From Aradus depressus (taxonomy: Eukaryota; Arthropoda; Insecta; Hemiptera; Aradidae): DNA of 64,000 bases. This document shows, piece by piece, positions 49,101 to 56,300 of the stretch. The notes under the pieces were generated by a model. The model was not told where the DNA came from. It saw nothing but the letters and a program-made list of their open reading frames with translations, and did not search any database. A program made the translations under genes and the position numbers. Location of the stretch: positions 27,763,027 through 27,827,026 of the forward strand of contig OY759221.1 in NCBI GenBank assembly GCA_963662175.1, in the 5' to 3' direction. How positions within the stretch are numbered: the stretch's first letter is position 1; every line of letters starts with the position of its first letter.

Positions 49101-49174
49101 TCGCTGTCACTTCCCTACTCCTTTTTGTATTGTCTATTTTAGCTACACTTTATTTACAACAAATTGTTGTATAA
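31160..49174 (+). CDS. Vanin/biotinidase-like GPI-anchored amidohydrolase (seven exons)
   Basis: By family, hydrolyses pantetheine- or biotin-type amides at the cell surface. Exons: 31160-31213, 32105-32236, 39248-39364, 40262-40404, 42980-43191, 47401-47592, 48333-49174. All borders are AG/GT and phases agree (563 codons). The start ATG opens a signal peptide, MLPGCLLISLVGIASAV. The nitrilase-fold domain has the catalytic triad E70 (VVFPEAGL), K152 (RYRKYNLF) and C185 (FGTFTCFDILF), matching vanin EDA, HKQNLF and FTCFDILF. Exon 6 gives SSWAYTHDMNLLAAGG and TGTGIYNGKRG as in vanins. The C-terminal domain follows (CQGSFCCHFDI), and the last residues are hydrophobic after SGASLNFA, a GPI-attachment signal. 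Substrate cannot be decided from sequence. Introns are large (up to 7 kb) and full of repeats. A poly(A) signal candidate lies at 50030. Confidence 0.93.
31351..31616 (-). repeat. SINE-1 copy in vanin-like intron 1
   Basis: Tail TGTTAGTTATTGTGATTCAT through GTGGACTTGAGCC to a decayed head (TTTCGAACCCGCGATCATGA; GCTCAGTACGG). Confidence 0.85.
31617..32104. other. Intron, no recognisable feature
   Basis: AT-rich with a (TA)n tract at 32000-32020. Confidence 0.3.
32237..32525. other. Intron, no recognisable feature
   Basis: AT-rich. 32490-32525 is the tail of the fold-back arm that follows. Confidence 0.3.
32526..32970. mobile_element. Fold-back element with hammerhead-like arms around a SINE-2 copy
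   Basis: The arms 32526-32577 and 32919-32970 are inverted (AGGTWGCCSTCATCAT; TAATAAAACATTCAAAAGAA on the left). The left arm, minus strand: CTAATGA, ACGGCAACC, CGAAAGCCGGCTA, with self-complementary AGCCGGCT stem III but a G-to-A change in CTGATGA. The right arm, plus strand: CTGATGA, then GAGG-GCTA-CCTC stem II and GAA, where it is cut off by a (TA)n tract. A SINE-2 lies between the arms. Confidence 0.7.
32709..32918 (-). mobile_element. SINE-2, tRNA-derived, near full length
   Basis: Read on the minus strand, it starts GGGGCCACGGTGGCCGTGCG with GGGCTAGAGCATAAGGC (A-box region) and has GGTTTCGAATCCCGTCC (B box). Then GGGAGTAAGTTTTATTTC, GACATCC-like body sequence inverted, and an A-rich tail near 32710. 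Distinct from SINE-1. Confidence 0.8.
32985..33716 (-). pseudogene. Jockey-like LINE, 5'-truncated reverse transcriptase C-terminus
   Basis: The minus strand reads IGLWFGKWKLKLNGEKTE, then GVRYLGVHLD, then LLYKTLILPLLTYACPVW and NKVLRIAVNSPWFIRN, the post-catalytic RT region of Jockey elements, ending near LYQDF. The 3' UTR is short, with AATAAAATG and a (TTC)n tail at 32998-33008. It is inserted in a (TA)n tract, with TA repeats on both sides (32978-32996 and 33711-33745). The frame is intact but the catalytic core and ORF1 are missing. Confidence 0.85.
33730..33990. repeat. Fragments of fold-back tail repeats
   Basis: 33733-33785 (TAAATTAATAAAACCTGTGA; GTCAGACTAAATTTTTATTG) matches 32470-32510 on the other strand. 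33957-33990 (TTCTAAGTTGAGAAACGCGG) is the reverse complement of 48160-48186. Confidence 0.5.
33997..34120 (-). repeat. SINE-1 fragment, tail half
   Basis: GTTAGTTATTTTGACTCATG through GGTGGACATGAGCCCGAC. Confidence 0.82.
34121..35118. other. Intron, no recognised gene
   Basis: The open frame at 34379-34630 has no motif. 34860-35000 is the repeat shared with 24961-25075. Confidence 0.35.
35119..35300 (+). repeat. SINE-1 fragment, diverged head and body
   Basis: GGGCGCCGGAAGTACAGAAA and CTATGCTCAAGTTCGAAATCC keep the head pattern; the body fades after GAGCAGTCCTTCG. Confidence 0.6.
35362..35624 (-). repeat. SINE-1 copy
   Basis: TTATTGTGACTCATGCCCGG through GTACAGGCTTGGGACCATC to GGTTTCGAACCCGCAATCTT. 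The outermost head is lost. Confidence 0.85.
35625..38571. other. Intron, no recognised gene
   Basis: Low-complexity purine-rich stretch at 36410-36850 (AAATAAATAAA, GAAAAATAAAAAT) and AT-rich remainder; no motif-bearing frame. Confidence 0.35.
38572..38730 (-). repeat. SINE-1 copy, tail half
   Basis: GTGTGTTAGTTATTATGACT through TTTGCCTACCCAACATTTTT to TTCACCTAGGGTAG. Confidence 0.85.
39025..39198 (+). repeat. SINE-1 copy, internal deletion
   Basis: Head remnant GAGCTGAATATCGCTGTTTC, then GATGGTCCCGAGTCTGTACG through CGAAAGAGCGCTCTGGTAG. It ends about 50 bp before exon 3 of the vanin-like gene. Confidence 0.8.
39540..39870 (+). repeat. Decayed interspersed repeat with two internal units
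   Basis: GCCTATTAGCCTATTTTTCT and CAAATAGCCTATTTTCAATG each precede a TTTCATGAAAATY phrase. It ends GGAACAAACAAACAAACCCC and ATTAATATTAGAT. The style is that of non-autonomous insect repeats; class not assigned. Confidence 0.45.
40579..40969 (+). mobile_element. Non-autonomous Helitron-like insert (391 bp)
   Basis: It begins TCATATATATAAAGCTGAAA and ends with a GC hairpin CCCGGGCAACGCCGGG, 11 bp before TACTGCTTA. It sits between A and T with no target duplication: the uninterrupted right arm of the host fold-back shows the empty site. A TC start, subterminal 3' hairpin and A/T insertion are Helitron traits; the 3' CTRR is only approximate. No protein encoded. Confidence 0.7.
41118..41197. 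repeat. Perfect-arm hairpin within the fold-back spacer
   Basis: CAGAACATATTTGTTGAGTC (41118) and GACTCAATAAATATGTTCTG (ending 41197) are inverted with one mismatch; 34-bp loop. Confidence 0.8.
41230..41285 (+). ncRNA. Hammerhead ribozyme candidate
   Basis: CTGATGA (41244-41250), stem II GGGA-GTGCT-TTCC with a G-U pair, GAA, stem III ACGT (self-complementary), U17, then TGTAATT. Stem I is weak (ATA with TGT next to the core). Core positions are intact. Paired arms at 41040-41075 (minus) and 41665-41700 (plus) carry decayed versions (ATTATGA for CTGATGA) with GAA-ACGT-C kept. Confidence 0.65.
41441..41615 (+). mobile_element. SINE-2 copy, head truncated
   Basis: GGTTTGGGGGTTCGAATCCC (B box), GGTAAGTTTTATTTCG, GGATGTCGTAAATATAACTG and ATATGCACCGTAAATAAGGC, then an A-rich tail. 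Confidence 0.8.
41970..42288 (-). mobile_element. SINE-1 copy, nearly full length
   Basis: Tail GTTAGTTAATTAGTTATTAT, body ACATCGTACAGACTTGGGAC, head GGCCTCGGCCGGGTTTCTTG with a small deletion in the B box, then CTACTGGCGCC. Confidence 0.88.
42556..42911 (+). mobile_element. ACTTCCC-ended MITE, complete copy (~356 bp)
   Basis: Both ends are present: TACTTCCCAGCTATACGAAG at the left and CTTACTGGGGAAGTA at the right. The interior has GATGTAATGAATGTATCAAT and CATGTTTTCCAAATCCC. It ends 69 bp before exon 5 of the vanin-like gene. Confidence 0.8.
43345..44150 (-). pseudogene. Jockey-like LINE, 5'-truncated and frameshifted
   Basis: Same family as 32985-33716. On the minus strand 44143-43950 reads LATYADDTMIACQHSV, which contains the RT YADD catalytic box, and WLFSKW-like WFSKWRLKLNVGKTE. 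After frameshifts 43874-43665 gives MRYLGVLLDTLLTWKLH and LLYKTLLLPLLTYACP. The 3' end has a (GTT)n tail at 43350-43362. Several stops; non-functional. In a vanin-like intron. Confidence 0.85.
44450..45371 (-). mobile_element. DDE transposon remnant with ~190-bp terminal inverted repeats
   Basis: The ends CAGGGTGTAACAAGTCGAGA and CTCGACTTGTTACACCATG are inverted. The inversion extends about 190 bp on each side (to about 44640 and 45170: CTGCAGGGCAATGAAAGAAA / TTTCTTTGCCCTGCAGTTTT). TATA flanks the left end and TATATT the right, compatible with a TA target duplication. The interior has frameshifted transposase sequence on the minus strand. Confidence 0.88.
44630..45103 (-). pseudogene. Transposase fragment (NNILWTDEAT type)
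   Basis: Start MPRMFKNAEYPDILFVYGFC, then GNRDAAVEY, an N-terminal helix-turn-helix pattern. After frameshifts, NVNRRENIIRAFEVNP, then MQFFKWYLRRLASNHHFGNN, ILWTDEAT with the first catalytic Asp, then a stop. The rest of the DDE domain is lost. This class of transposase (TDEATF motif) is common in insect genomes. Confidence 0.75.
45390..45482 (-). repeat. SINE-1 fragment
   Basis: CGTCATATTTTCCGACCTAC through GAATGTGAGCCCGACTATAC. Confidence 0.7.
45700..45925 (-). repeat. ACTTCCC-family MITE fragment
   Basis: Phrases TCTGTCAATTTGACTGAAAA and CCGTTGACCGATTCTGCTTG flank a run of C (45876-45897). Confidence 0.5.
45926..46200. other. GC-rich insert, LTR-like but unassigned
   Basis: A sharp switch to GC-rich sequence (GGGCGTTCTCG, GCGAGACCCCTCTCC), ending in TTTTGAATAAAGATGATTAA, which could be an LTR poly(A) region. 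No TG..CA boundaries or partner copy visible. Confidence 0.35.
46609..46950 (+). mobile_element. SINE-1, full length
   Basis: Head TGGTAGCTTAGAGGTAGCGT and CGGGTTCGTAACCCGGCCGA, body GGGACGTTAAGCGATGATCC and GTCAGGTACTCGTTAAAGAC, tail GTCATGATTTATAACAACTA. Confidence 0.9.
46990..47320. mobile_element. Fold-back element with degenerate hammerhead on the right arm
   Basis: The left arm (AATAAAATTAAAAAGATGAT, continuing AAATAAAGTAC) is inverted to the right arm (GCTTTATTTATCATCTTTTT, then GATTTTATT), about 50 bp each. Just inside the right arm: CTGAAGA, TGGC-GTTA-GCC, GAACACATTT, so one core base (GAAA to GAAC) is lost. The tail phrase GGAATTAGACAATAT also occurs at 51857. The right arm runs up against exon 6 of the vanin-like gene. 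Confidence 0.6.
47855..48215 (-). mobile_element. ACTTCCC-family MITE copy with an insertion
   Basis: Phrases CCTTTTGACTGATTTTGTTG, CCCCTTGAGCCGATTCTGCT and TTCCGTGTCGTTCTATTCAT. It is interrupted at 48051-48185. Confidence 0.55.
48051..48185 (+). mobile_element. Palindromic insertion (135 bp) with 12-bp target duplication
   Basis: TTATCGTGTTAT occurs on both sides (ending at 48050 and at 48187-48198). The insert is a hairpin with ~38-bp perfect arms (AAACAAACTTATTTTTGAAA / TTTCAAAAATAAGTTTGTTT; 15-bp loop) followed by a tail CACAATATGTCCGCGTTTCT. The tail resembles the one after the fold-back at 51658. Confidence 0.8.
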
Positions 49175-50252
49175 AATTTTAGGAACATCAGCAATGGGAT
49201 TAGAAAAAAAGAAAATTCAGAAATCCTTGTATAAGGTGGCAGAAAAATGGAATCTTAAATGATAAAATTCAATTATATTTAAGTATTAGGTGTAATGACC
49301 AAGAAGTCGAACACCATAAAACATCAAACAAAACAAAATATTTATGTATTTTTATATTTATTTTAGACGTTATTTTAAAAATTAAAGCCAAAACTGTAAT
49401 TTTTCGCCATGAAAAGGAAGTATTTTGTACCTTAATTCCCCTTCCTAGTTAATGTTGTATAATCGAAAACAAAGGGAGTGAGTCTTGGAAAATTTAAAGC
49501 AACGCCCATGGTCTCTTGTAGGATACTTTGGGTTTTTAAAATTATATAATATAAATATATATGTTTTTTCTTTTATTATATCAGCTATTTACAAATTACA
49601 TTAATTTTGAATTATAAATCAATATATAGAGAAAAAAATATTAATATAAGATCTAAAATTTAAGTTAAGATTTCCATTATTTCACTCCATATTTAGTCAC
49701 CTTTTAGGAGAGTATTGTTGTTCATAAATGCTCAAAACTAATGATTTTTTGAGCTGGTATTCTACTAAGGAGACAATCCTATCCACGAATAATATTGAGA
49801 AACTACTCCTCTTCCTTTTCCTAGTCTAGTACATTTTCTTCTGAGAAACCCTGTCGCCCATACTTCAAGCTAACTAAATTGGAAATGGCCTCGAGACCTT
49901 CCCCAGGTATGAGACTCAACTAAGGACATCAGCACTGGTTCTTCCTCTCATCAAGCGACTGTTATATTTTGTATAAATATTGTGAACACGTTATTTCATT
50001 GACTTTATGTAATTATTGTACAGATAAATAATAAAAAACTTACAAAGTAGTTTTTTTTTTAATAATAAATAATAATAATATCATATTAAATAATAAATTT
50101 TCAATTGTTGATAAGTAGTTTTATTTGCTATTTTATTTACTTAATAATGCGTTTCATGTGTCATTTATTATATAATTCATTAAGCCGGTCTCCTCATAGA
50201 TCTATAAGTGCCGGCTCATGAAGTGGGAATGCTGGGTTAAATTCTGAAATAG
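49175..50252. other. 3' flank of the vanin-like gene
   Basis: AT-rich 3' UTR/intergenic. AATAAA at 50030-50035. 49800-49970 is less AT-rich and may be an old repeat. Confidence 0.35.
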
Positions 50253-50402
50253 CCGGTTAGTTATTATGACTCATGCCTGGGCTTTAACTACAAGTCGCCT
50301 ACTATTAGAGCTCTCATTCGTCACTCTGGTGGACATGAGCCCGATTCTACAATAGGAGTCCTAAATTTTACCTACCCTAAATTTTTATTCACCTAGGGTA
50401 AA
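50253..50402 (-). repeat. SINE-1 copy, tail half
   Basis: CCGGTTAGTTATTATGACTC through CTGGTGGACATGAGCCCGAT to TATTCACCTAGGGTA. Confidence 0.85.
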
Positions 50403-50526
50403 ATAAATAATTTTTTAAAGCCAAATAAAAGTGTTTTTTCTTTATTTTTTCACATATTCGAACAATAAAGGAAGGATTTCTGCCAGATAATTTCTGGGGC
50501 GAAAAAAATTATTAATTTTGATTTTT

Positions 50527-50588
50527 AATATTTCCTTCATAATATTTCCTTCATAATATTTCCTTCATAATATTTCCTTCATAATATT
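50527..50588. repeat. 14-bp tandem repeat, about 4.4 copies
   Basis: Unit AATATTTCCTTCAT repeated head to tail. Confidence 0.95.
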
Positions 50589-50869
50589 TCAAGTCAAAAC
50601 AAATACTTTTTGTTCTCACCCCAATTTAATTCTGCAGTAGCCTCAAAGACCCCTAAAATACTATTTATAGGACAGTACTAAAACGTGACCGAACATGTTC
50701 CAAAAGTAATGATTTTAGACAAGTTAGGGGCTTGACAGCCCCTACGTTATGAATATTTTTTTGTGAGAATATTTCAAGTTTTTCTATTTTCATTTAATGT
50801 GAATACGTTAAAAACATTTTACCATGTATGCATCCAATTTATTTATATTACTTGCGCATTATTTTAGGT
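50589..50869. other. Intergenic, nothing recognised
   Basis: AT-rich without motif or open frame. Confidence 0.3.
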
Positions 50870-51155
50870 AAGTCCAAGGTAACTCAGTGGTATGTGTGCT
50901 TGCTTACTGAGCTCAAGATCGCGCGTTCGAAACCGTGAAAAAACCTTGAGCACACCAACCTCTGGACGGGACGTTAAGCGATGGTCCCGAACCTGAACTA
51001 TGTCAGGTACTCGTTGAAGACCTACCCTAGGTGAATATACCTGGGTAGGCAAAATTTAGGATTCCCACAGTAGAGTTGGGCTCATGTCCGCCAGAGCGAC
51101 ATAAGCGATATGACTTGGAAGTTGAAAGTCCGAAGTCCACAATGACTAGTTATTT
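50870..51155 (+). repeat. SINE-1 copy with internal deletion
   Basis: Head AAGGTAACTCAGTGGTATGT, B box region GCGCGTTCGAAACCG, body GGGACGTTAAGCGATGGTCC, tail decayed. Confidence 0.88.
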
Positions 51156-51180
51156 AATAGAAGTGACCTAACATTATGAG

Positions 51181-51236
51181 AGAGCGCCGGTAGCTCAGGA
51201 GTAGCGTACTTGACTTCTCAGCTCAACATCTTGCTA
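51181..51236 (+). repeat. SINE-1 fragment, head only
   Basis: GAGCGCCGGTAGCTCAGGAG to GAGCTCAACATC. Confidence 0.75.
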
Positions 51237-51657
51237 AAAATAGTGTATTATCTCTTTTTAAAAAAATAAGAACAAAAAGTGGATATATTTGTTTTGAATC
51301 GGCCAAGTTCCGCCTTAGCGCCGTTTAGTTCTGTAATAAAATGATTAATTGATGTCTTTCCTTTTTTTACTGTTTCATTTTCTTCTTGAATGTCCTTTTA
51401 AACATTTCTAATATTTTGGTTTCGTTCTGTTCTTGTTAAGTTAAGCAATTAATTGTAAAAATGTTCATCCCTGTTGACTCCCACCTTCCCCATTTATGTT
51501 GTAAGATTTTCAATTTAACTAATACTTTCAGTATTTCGTTGCTTTCATCTTTTAGCTTAATAAATTTCCTTTAATTTGGAAGTGTTTTCTTATTTTCTTT
51601 CTTCAGGTTTAAGTTGATTTTTTGTTTTGAAGCGTTATCACAAGCTAAGCCTTTGAG
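51237..51657. other. Intergenic, nothing recognised
   Basis: T-rich; no frame with motifs. Confidence 0.3.
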
Positions 51658-51715
51658 TGAACTTGAAAGAAATGAAACTTGTTTATTTATGATATTGTCT
51701 AATTTCACCAACTAT

Positions 51716-51762
51716 ATTTACATGGGAGTACTTTCGGTATTTCTACCATCCTCAGCCAAAAG
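51716..51762 (-). ncRNA. Hammerhead ribozyme, intact core
   Basis: Minus strand: TGG, CTGAGGA (51755-51749), stem II GGTA-GAAA-TACC, GAA, stem III AGTACT (self-complementary), C17 (51726), then CCATG, whose CCA pairs with TGG as stem I. All core positions match the hammerhead consensus CTGANGA...GAAA...UH. Confidence 0.75.
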
Positions 51763-51799
51763 CATAAGAGATAAGACTCCCTAAGATTTTTATCTCTTA

Positions 51800-51850
51800 T
51801 GCTTTTGGCTGAGGATGGTAGAAATACCGAAAGAACTCCCATGTAAATAT
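51800..51850 (+). ncRNA. Hammerhead ribozyme, partner copy
   Basis: CTGAGGA (51809-51815), GGTA-GAAA-TACC, GAAA (51829-51832). Stem III reads AGAACT rather than AGTACT (one change that leaves AG/CT pairs), then C and CCATG. Confidence 0.7.
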
Positions 51851-51953
51851 AGTTGGTGAAATTAGACAATATCATAAATAAACAAGTTTTATTTCTTTCA
51901 AGTTCATTTGAATTATTTCACAATATCTCTGCAATAATGTACAGTTTTCATTA

Positions 51954-52164
51954 AGCCTTTGAGGTTATAACGTTGTTTTTTTATGGATTCCTTTTCTAAA
52001 TTTGTTCCTTGTTGTTTTTTACTCTTTATGTAAGTCTTTACTTTCCTTCAACGGCTCTCGAATCTCTTCCTTGGGTGTTCTTTATTAATTTACGTTTAAA
52101 GAAATATTACGTGGTGTGGGTTGCTATTGGCAACGATTTGTTTAAATTGCAGTTAATGCTGTTA
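51954..52164. other. Intergenic, nothing recognised
   Basis: No motif-bearing frame. Confidence 0.3.
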
Positions 52165-52286
52165 CATTGGGGCGCTGATACTTAGGTAGCTCAAGATCGC
52201 GTGTTTAAAACCTAGCTCATGATGTCCATCAGAGCGATGAAAGAGCGCTAGCGTAGTTAACGCCCCAGCATGAACTACACTCCTTA
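52165..52286 (+). repeat. SINE-1 fragment, badly decayed
   Basis: GGGGCGCTGATACTTAGGTA, CTCAAGATCGCGTGTTTAAA, GATGAAAGAGCGCT. Confidence 0.6.
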
Positions 52287-52621
52287 AAAAAAACCATTAG
52301 GAAGGATAAAACAGTTTTTTTTTCTCTCTCTTTCTTTCCAACAACTCTTATAGAAATGTGCTCACAAAAAATACAATTCATGATTTTTTATACCCGCAAC
52401 ATTTTTACGGATCATTTTTGCCGATTACCCTTCTTCATTTTTTCCTCACCCCAAACTGTCATCACTGGATATCAGAAAGTCATATGGTAGTCTTGGCATC
52501 AGAGGGTTTCTTTGTAGGTTCAGCCTAATTCTGAGAGTGACTGTGCCTTTCTTATACCAAATAATGTCAGTTCGAAATGAGCAAGAAATTAGTTTTAAAG
52601 TGAAGATTTTTCATAACGGGT

Positions 52622-52750
52622 AAACAAACATTGAGCACGCCGTCCTTTGGAGGGGACTTAAGTAATGGTCCCGAGCCGAAAAAGGGCGCTTTATAGTAGA
52701 CTATATGACCTCATAATTTAACCCCGAACATGAGTCACAGAACCAAACAA
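52622..52750 (+). repeat. SINE-1 fragment with internal deletion
   Basis: GAGCACGCCGTCCTTTGGAG, AATGGTCCCGAGCC, then directly GAAAAAGGGCGC and CATGAGTCACAG. Confidence 0.75.
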
Positions 52751-52796
52751 CAATAATTTTGAAAAATGCTCAAACTAATAATGAATAAAATGTATA

Positions 52797-53142
52797 GGTT
52801 AGGTTAGGTTTTATGACTCATGCCCGGGCTTTAACTACGAGGTCATATCGCCTATTACCAGAGCGCTCTTTCGTCACTCTGGTGGACATGAGCCCGACTC
52901 TACTGTGGGAGTCCTAAATTTTGCCAACCCTAAATTTTTATTCATCTAGGGTAGGGGTCTTTAACGAGTACCTGACATCATACAGGCTCGGGACCATCGC
53001 TTAACGTCCCATCCGAAGGACGGCGTGCTTAAGTTTATTTTACCTCCCAGATAAAATAAACTAAGGGCCTCGGTCGGGCTACGAACCCACGACCTTGAGC
53101 TCAGAAGTCAAGCACGCATACCACTGAGCTACCGGCGCCCTC
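52797..53142 (-). mobile_element. SINE-1, full-length reference copy
   Basis: About 346 bp, the best-preserved member. Read on the minus strand: tRNA-like head GAGGGCGCCGGTAGCTCAGT, GGTATGCGTGCTTGAC and GTTCGTAGCCCGACCGAGGC, then a body with GGACGTTAAGCGATGGTCCC and GGCTCATGTCCACCAGAGTG. The tail is GGGCATGAGTCATAA followed by AACCTAACCTAACC. It lies ~175 bp upstream of the ACSF3-like start. Confidence 0.93.
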
Positions 53143-53317
53143 CATAAAATGTATATATTTACCTAATAACACTTCGATTTTTCAATATATCGATGTCAAG
53201 AATTTTTTCAAAAAATTCTTCTAAACATATGATATATTAGAAAAAAGAAAAAAAAAAAATATTTTTATTTATAACCAAAACTATTGTATCTTATTACTAT
53301 TAGTGCTTGTGTGTAGA

Positions 53318-56300
53318 ATGATTTTTAGACGGGTTTGGTCAGTGATCTACTGGCGAGTGCCGCTGATGACTCGAGCCACCTCCTTCGAGACGGCACCCAT
53401 CAAGAGAGTGCCCATCCCAGTCTTCAGACGCTGTCTCAAGTACAAGGACCGGATCGGACTGAGGGATGCCGACGGAGAGTACACCTATGTGGGACTGGCC
53501 CGGGCAAGTCGGACATTGTCCAGTCAGATCTTGGAACTGGTGAAAAGAGAGCAACAGCATGTAGTCGCCACTTTGTGTCCCACGGATGCCACTTATGTCA
53601 TCTTTCAGTGGGCCTGTTGGATTAGCGGACAAATCGGTAAGTTCCTTTATTTATTGTTTTGAACTAATAATAAATGTATACCATAGCCTTAGGTTATTCT
53701 TCATATTTCTAGAAATACTCTACGGACTACTAAATAGACGATCAAAATTAGACATGACACAAAAACGGAACTGTTATACTAACTTAGACCATTATGGACA
53801 TACGGATCACAGATATACGGTTCAGCAAAAACATCCAACATCAAACGAATTCAGGCGTTTCAGTCAAAAACCCTCAGACTGATAACACAGTGCCCCCCCT
53901 GTTAGCGCAACATTTAATTAATTTTTGATTTTTTGTAGAGGTATTTTTGCTTAAGTTTTCTTTCATTAATTATTCTAATAATTATTAATATTATTATCAT
54001 AATAACTATGGTCAATATTACTCATGTAATCTATTCTTATGTTTATATTACATCATATTAACAATTTGTGGGAGGAGCCTATGTATGTGGGGGAGTGGGG
54101 AATAGTTCGTTTTATGACCGCTGGTCAGTGTTGGACAGATAGTCTTCCATGGTCCTTCAGCCTGTTGACATTAGGGCAATCCTCAAGGCCACCAACTTCT
54201 CTCGTCAACCCGGATCGCCTTTCCGTGGACCTCTGAAGTCTGGTACTTGGCTCATCTGGTGTGACGGCGTCCTCAGCCTACTCCCAGATCTTCTCGGCCT
54301 TGTTTGGAGATCCGTTCATCAGCCCATCTTCCACATTCACCCCTCCACATCAGGAGAGTTAACTTTGTTTATTTTTGTTTTTCCTTTTAACTACGCCGAC
54401 TGGCCCTTGTATTTGAAATGAAATATAATTATATTATTTTTCAAAATCTAGTCTATGTTATTTATTAACATAGAATTTGGTGATTCCGGCCAGGAACATA
54501 TATATTTGCTAAAATATGTATTTGAATTTTGTTCAAAGATGTATTCTAATCCTACTTTGGATTTAATCCTATTTTTGTACATCTAGCTATTTTCTTGTTA
54601 TTGCGCACCTCATACCTGCCTATAACCTTCGTGTTATCATTTATGATAGTAATCAGATGTTATTATTATGATCTGGAAATAGGTCATATAAGGTAAATAA
54701 CATTCTTCTATCCATTAATCAGTGGATTTCTATTTTTATTTTTATGTTGATAGACTCTTCTTATATTATAATCTATTTTTTAAATAGTTTATAGACTATC
54801 ATTTTCTTGTGTTTAAATACATAAATATATATTTTTCAACCTAATATTTTCAGTGGCACTCATTTAGGTTCTTGTATTTGTTTTGATTCTACTAGAAGGT
54901 TCAATGTTTGTTTATATTCACTCTAGCTTCTTTTCTTAATTTCAACTTCAGATATATTTATTATTTTAATTTCATTTTCTTAGAAATACTTCGTTTCATT
55001 TTCAATTTTCATTTTCTTTTAATCATGGCAAGTGAGGAAGCGGATGTTAATGTTGCTGCTTTCTCCGATTCTCGGACAATAATATTAAGACGCAAACTTT
55101 ATTCTTTATGTCAAGATATTAAATCTATTCGAGAACAAGGCCGTGCAGCTAAGGTAGATAACAGTCAAACGAATCTATTTCAAGCGATGTTCTCCGATCT
55201 TTCAAATCTTCGAAGTGAATTAAACTTTACAAATGAAGCGTTGGAAACATACTTTGTAAATGCTCAGAAAGGCGAGGATTATCCTACGGATAGAGATTCT
55301 TTGATTTTATCGAACTCGAAACGTTATATCTATGAGATCCTTATGATTCATACGGAGCTTTGTCCGCCTCCCAGGCCAGCTGTTATCAACGACACCAGGT
55401 CGCGCCTCCCAAAAATTAATATTCCAAATTTTTCAGGCGAATTGACAGATTGGCCGCATTTCAAAGATGTTTTCATTTTTTTAATTCACGATGAACCGAC
55501 ACTGTCTAAAACTGATAAATTTTATTATTTAATTTCTAGTCTGAATGGTGAGGCTCGATCCATTTTAAAGTCCATACCTGTGACGGAGGCTAATTATGAC
55601 CTAGCCTGGAAGACTTTGATGGCTCGCTACGATAAGAAGCGTTTCTTAGCTACAGCCTTCTTGGACAAACTTCTCTCATTTAAATCTCACCCAGAGGTTT
55701 CCGATAATTATAAATTATTTTTATCTCATGTGGGTGACAGTATGGAAGCTTTTCAACTTCTAAAAATTCCTCATGAAGCGGAATTTATCTTGTTTCATCT
55801 TGCTATTCAATGTCTGGACCAGAGAACAAGGGAAATGTTCGAATCCAAGCATATTAAGGAAGAATTTCCGCGATGCAACGATCTTCTGGAGTTTGTCAGA
55901 GACAGACAGCAAATTCTGAAGCTGTCTTCCAGCAAACCCGGTAAGTCGTCTTGCCCGAAGGCAACGAAGACCCATAATAAATCTTCTTCTGTGTTTTTGA
56001 CGACCAAGAGAGCTTCGAAACCATCGGATGTGCGCACTTTAAAGTGTCCATACTGTAAATTGTCTGGTCATGATTTGACCAAATGTCCCAATTTTTTGAA
56101 TCTGTCGCCGTCGCAACGCTTCCACTTTGTAAAAACCTTCAAGGGATGTAAATATCATTTAACTTCGGGTCATACTACCGACGAATGCAAATTTAAAATT
56201 AGATGTCTCATTTGCCAATCTCTTCACCATTCCTTACTTCATTTTTCAACGTTCGTTGAAGATACTAGGCCTCCATCTATGGGGACGCCTTCAGGAACTT

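Larger units (their letters stand above)
51658..51953. mobile_element. Fold-back element with two hammerhead cores and 12-bp target duplication
   Basis: The arms 51658-51774 and 51791-51908 are nearly perfect inverted repeats (AAGCATAAGAGATAA / TTATCTCTTATGCTT at the centre) with a ~16-bp loop. A short tail follows (ATTTCACAATATCTCTGC). TAAGCCTTTGAG is duplicated on both sides (51646-51657 region and 51953-51964 region). Each arm has a hammerhead core. No protein encoded. Confidence 0.88.

Noticed and set aside
54039..54421. Open frames inside the LTRs (54039-54421 and 60397-60779)
   Set aside because: They occur identically in both LTRs and have no motif; chance frames in a repeat.
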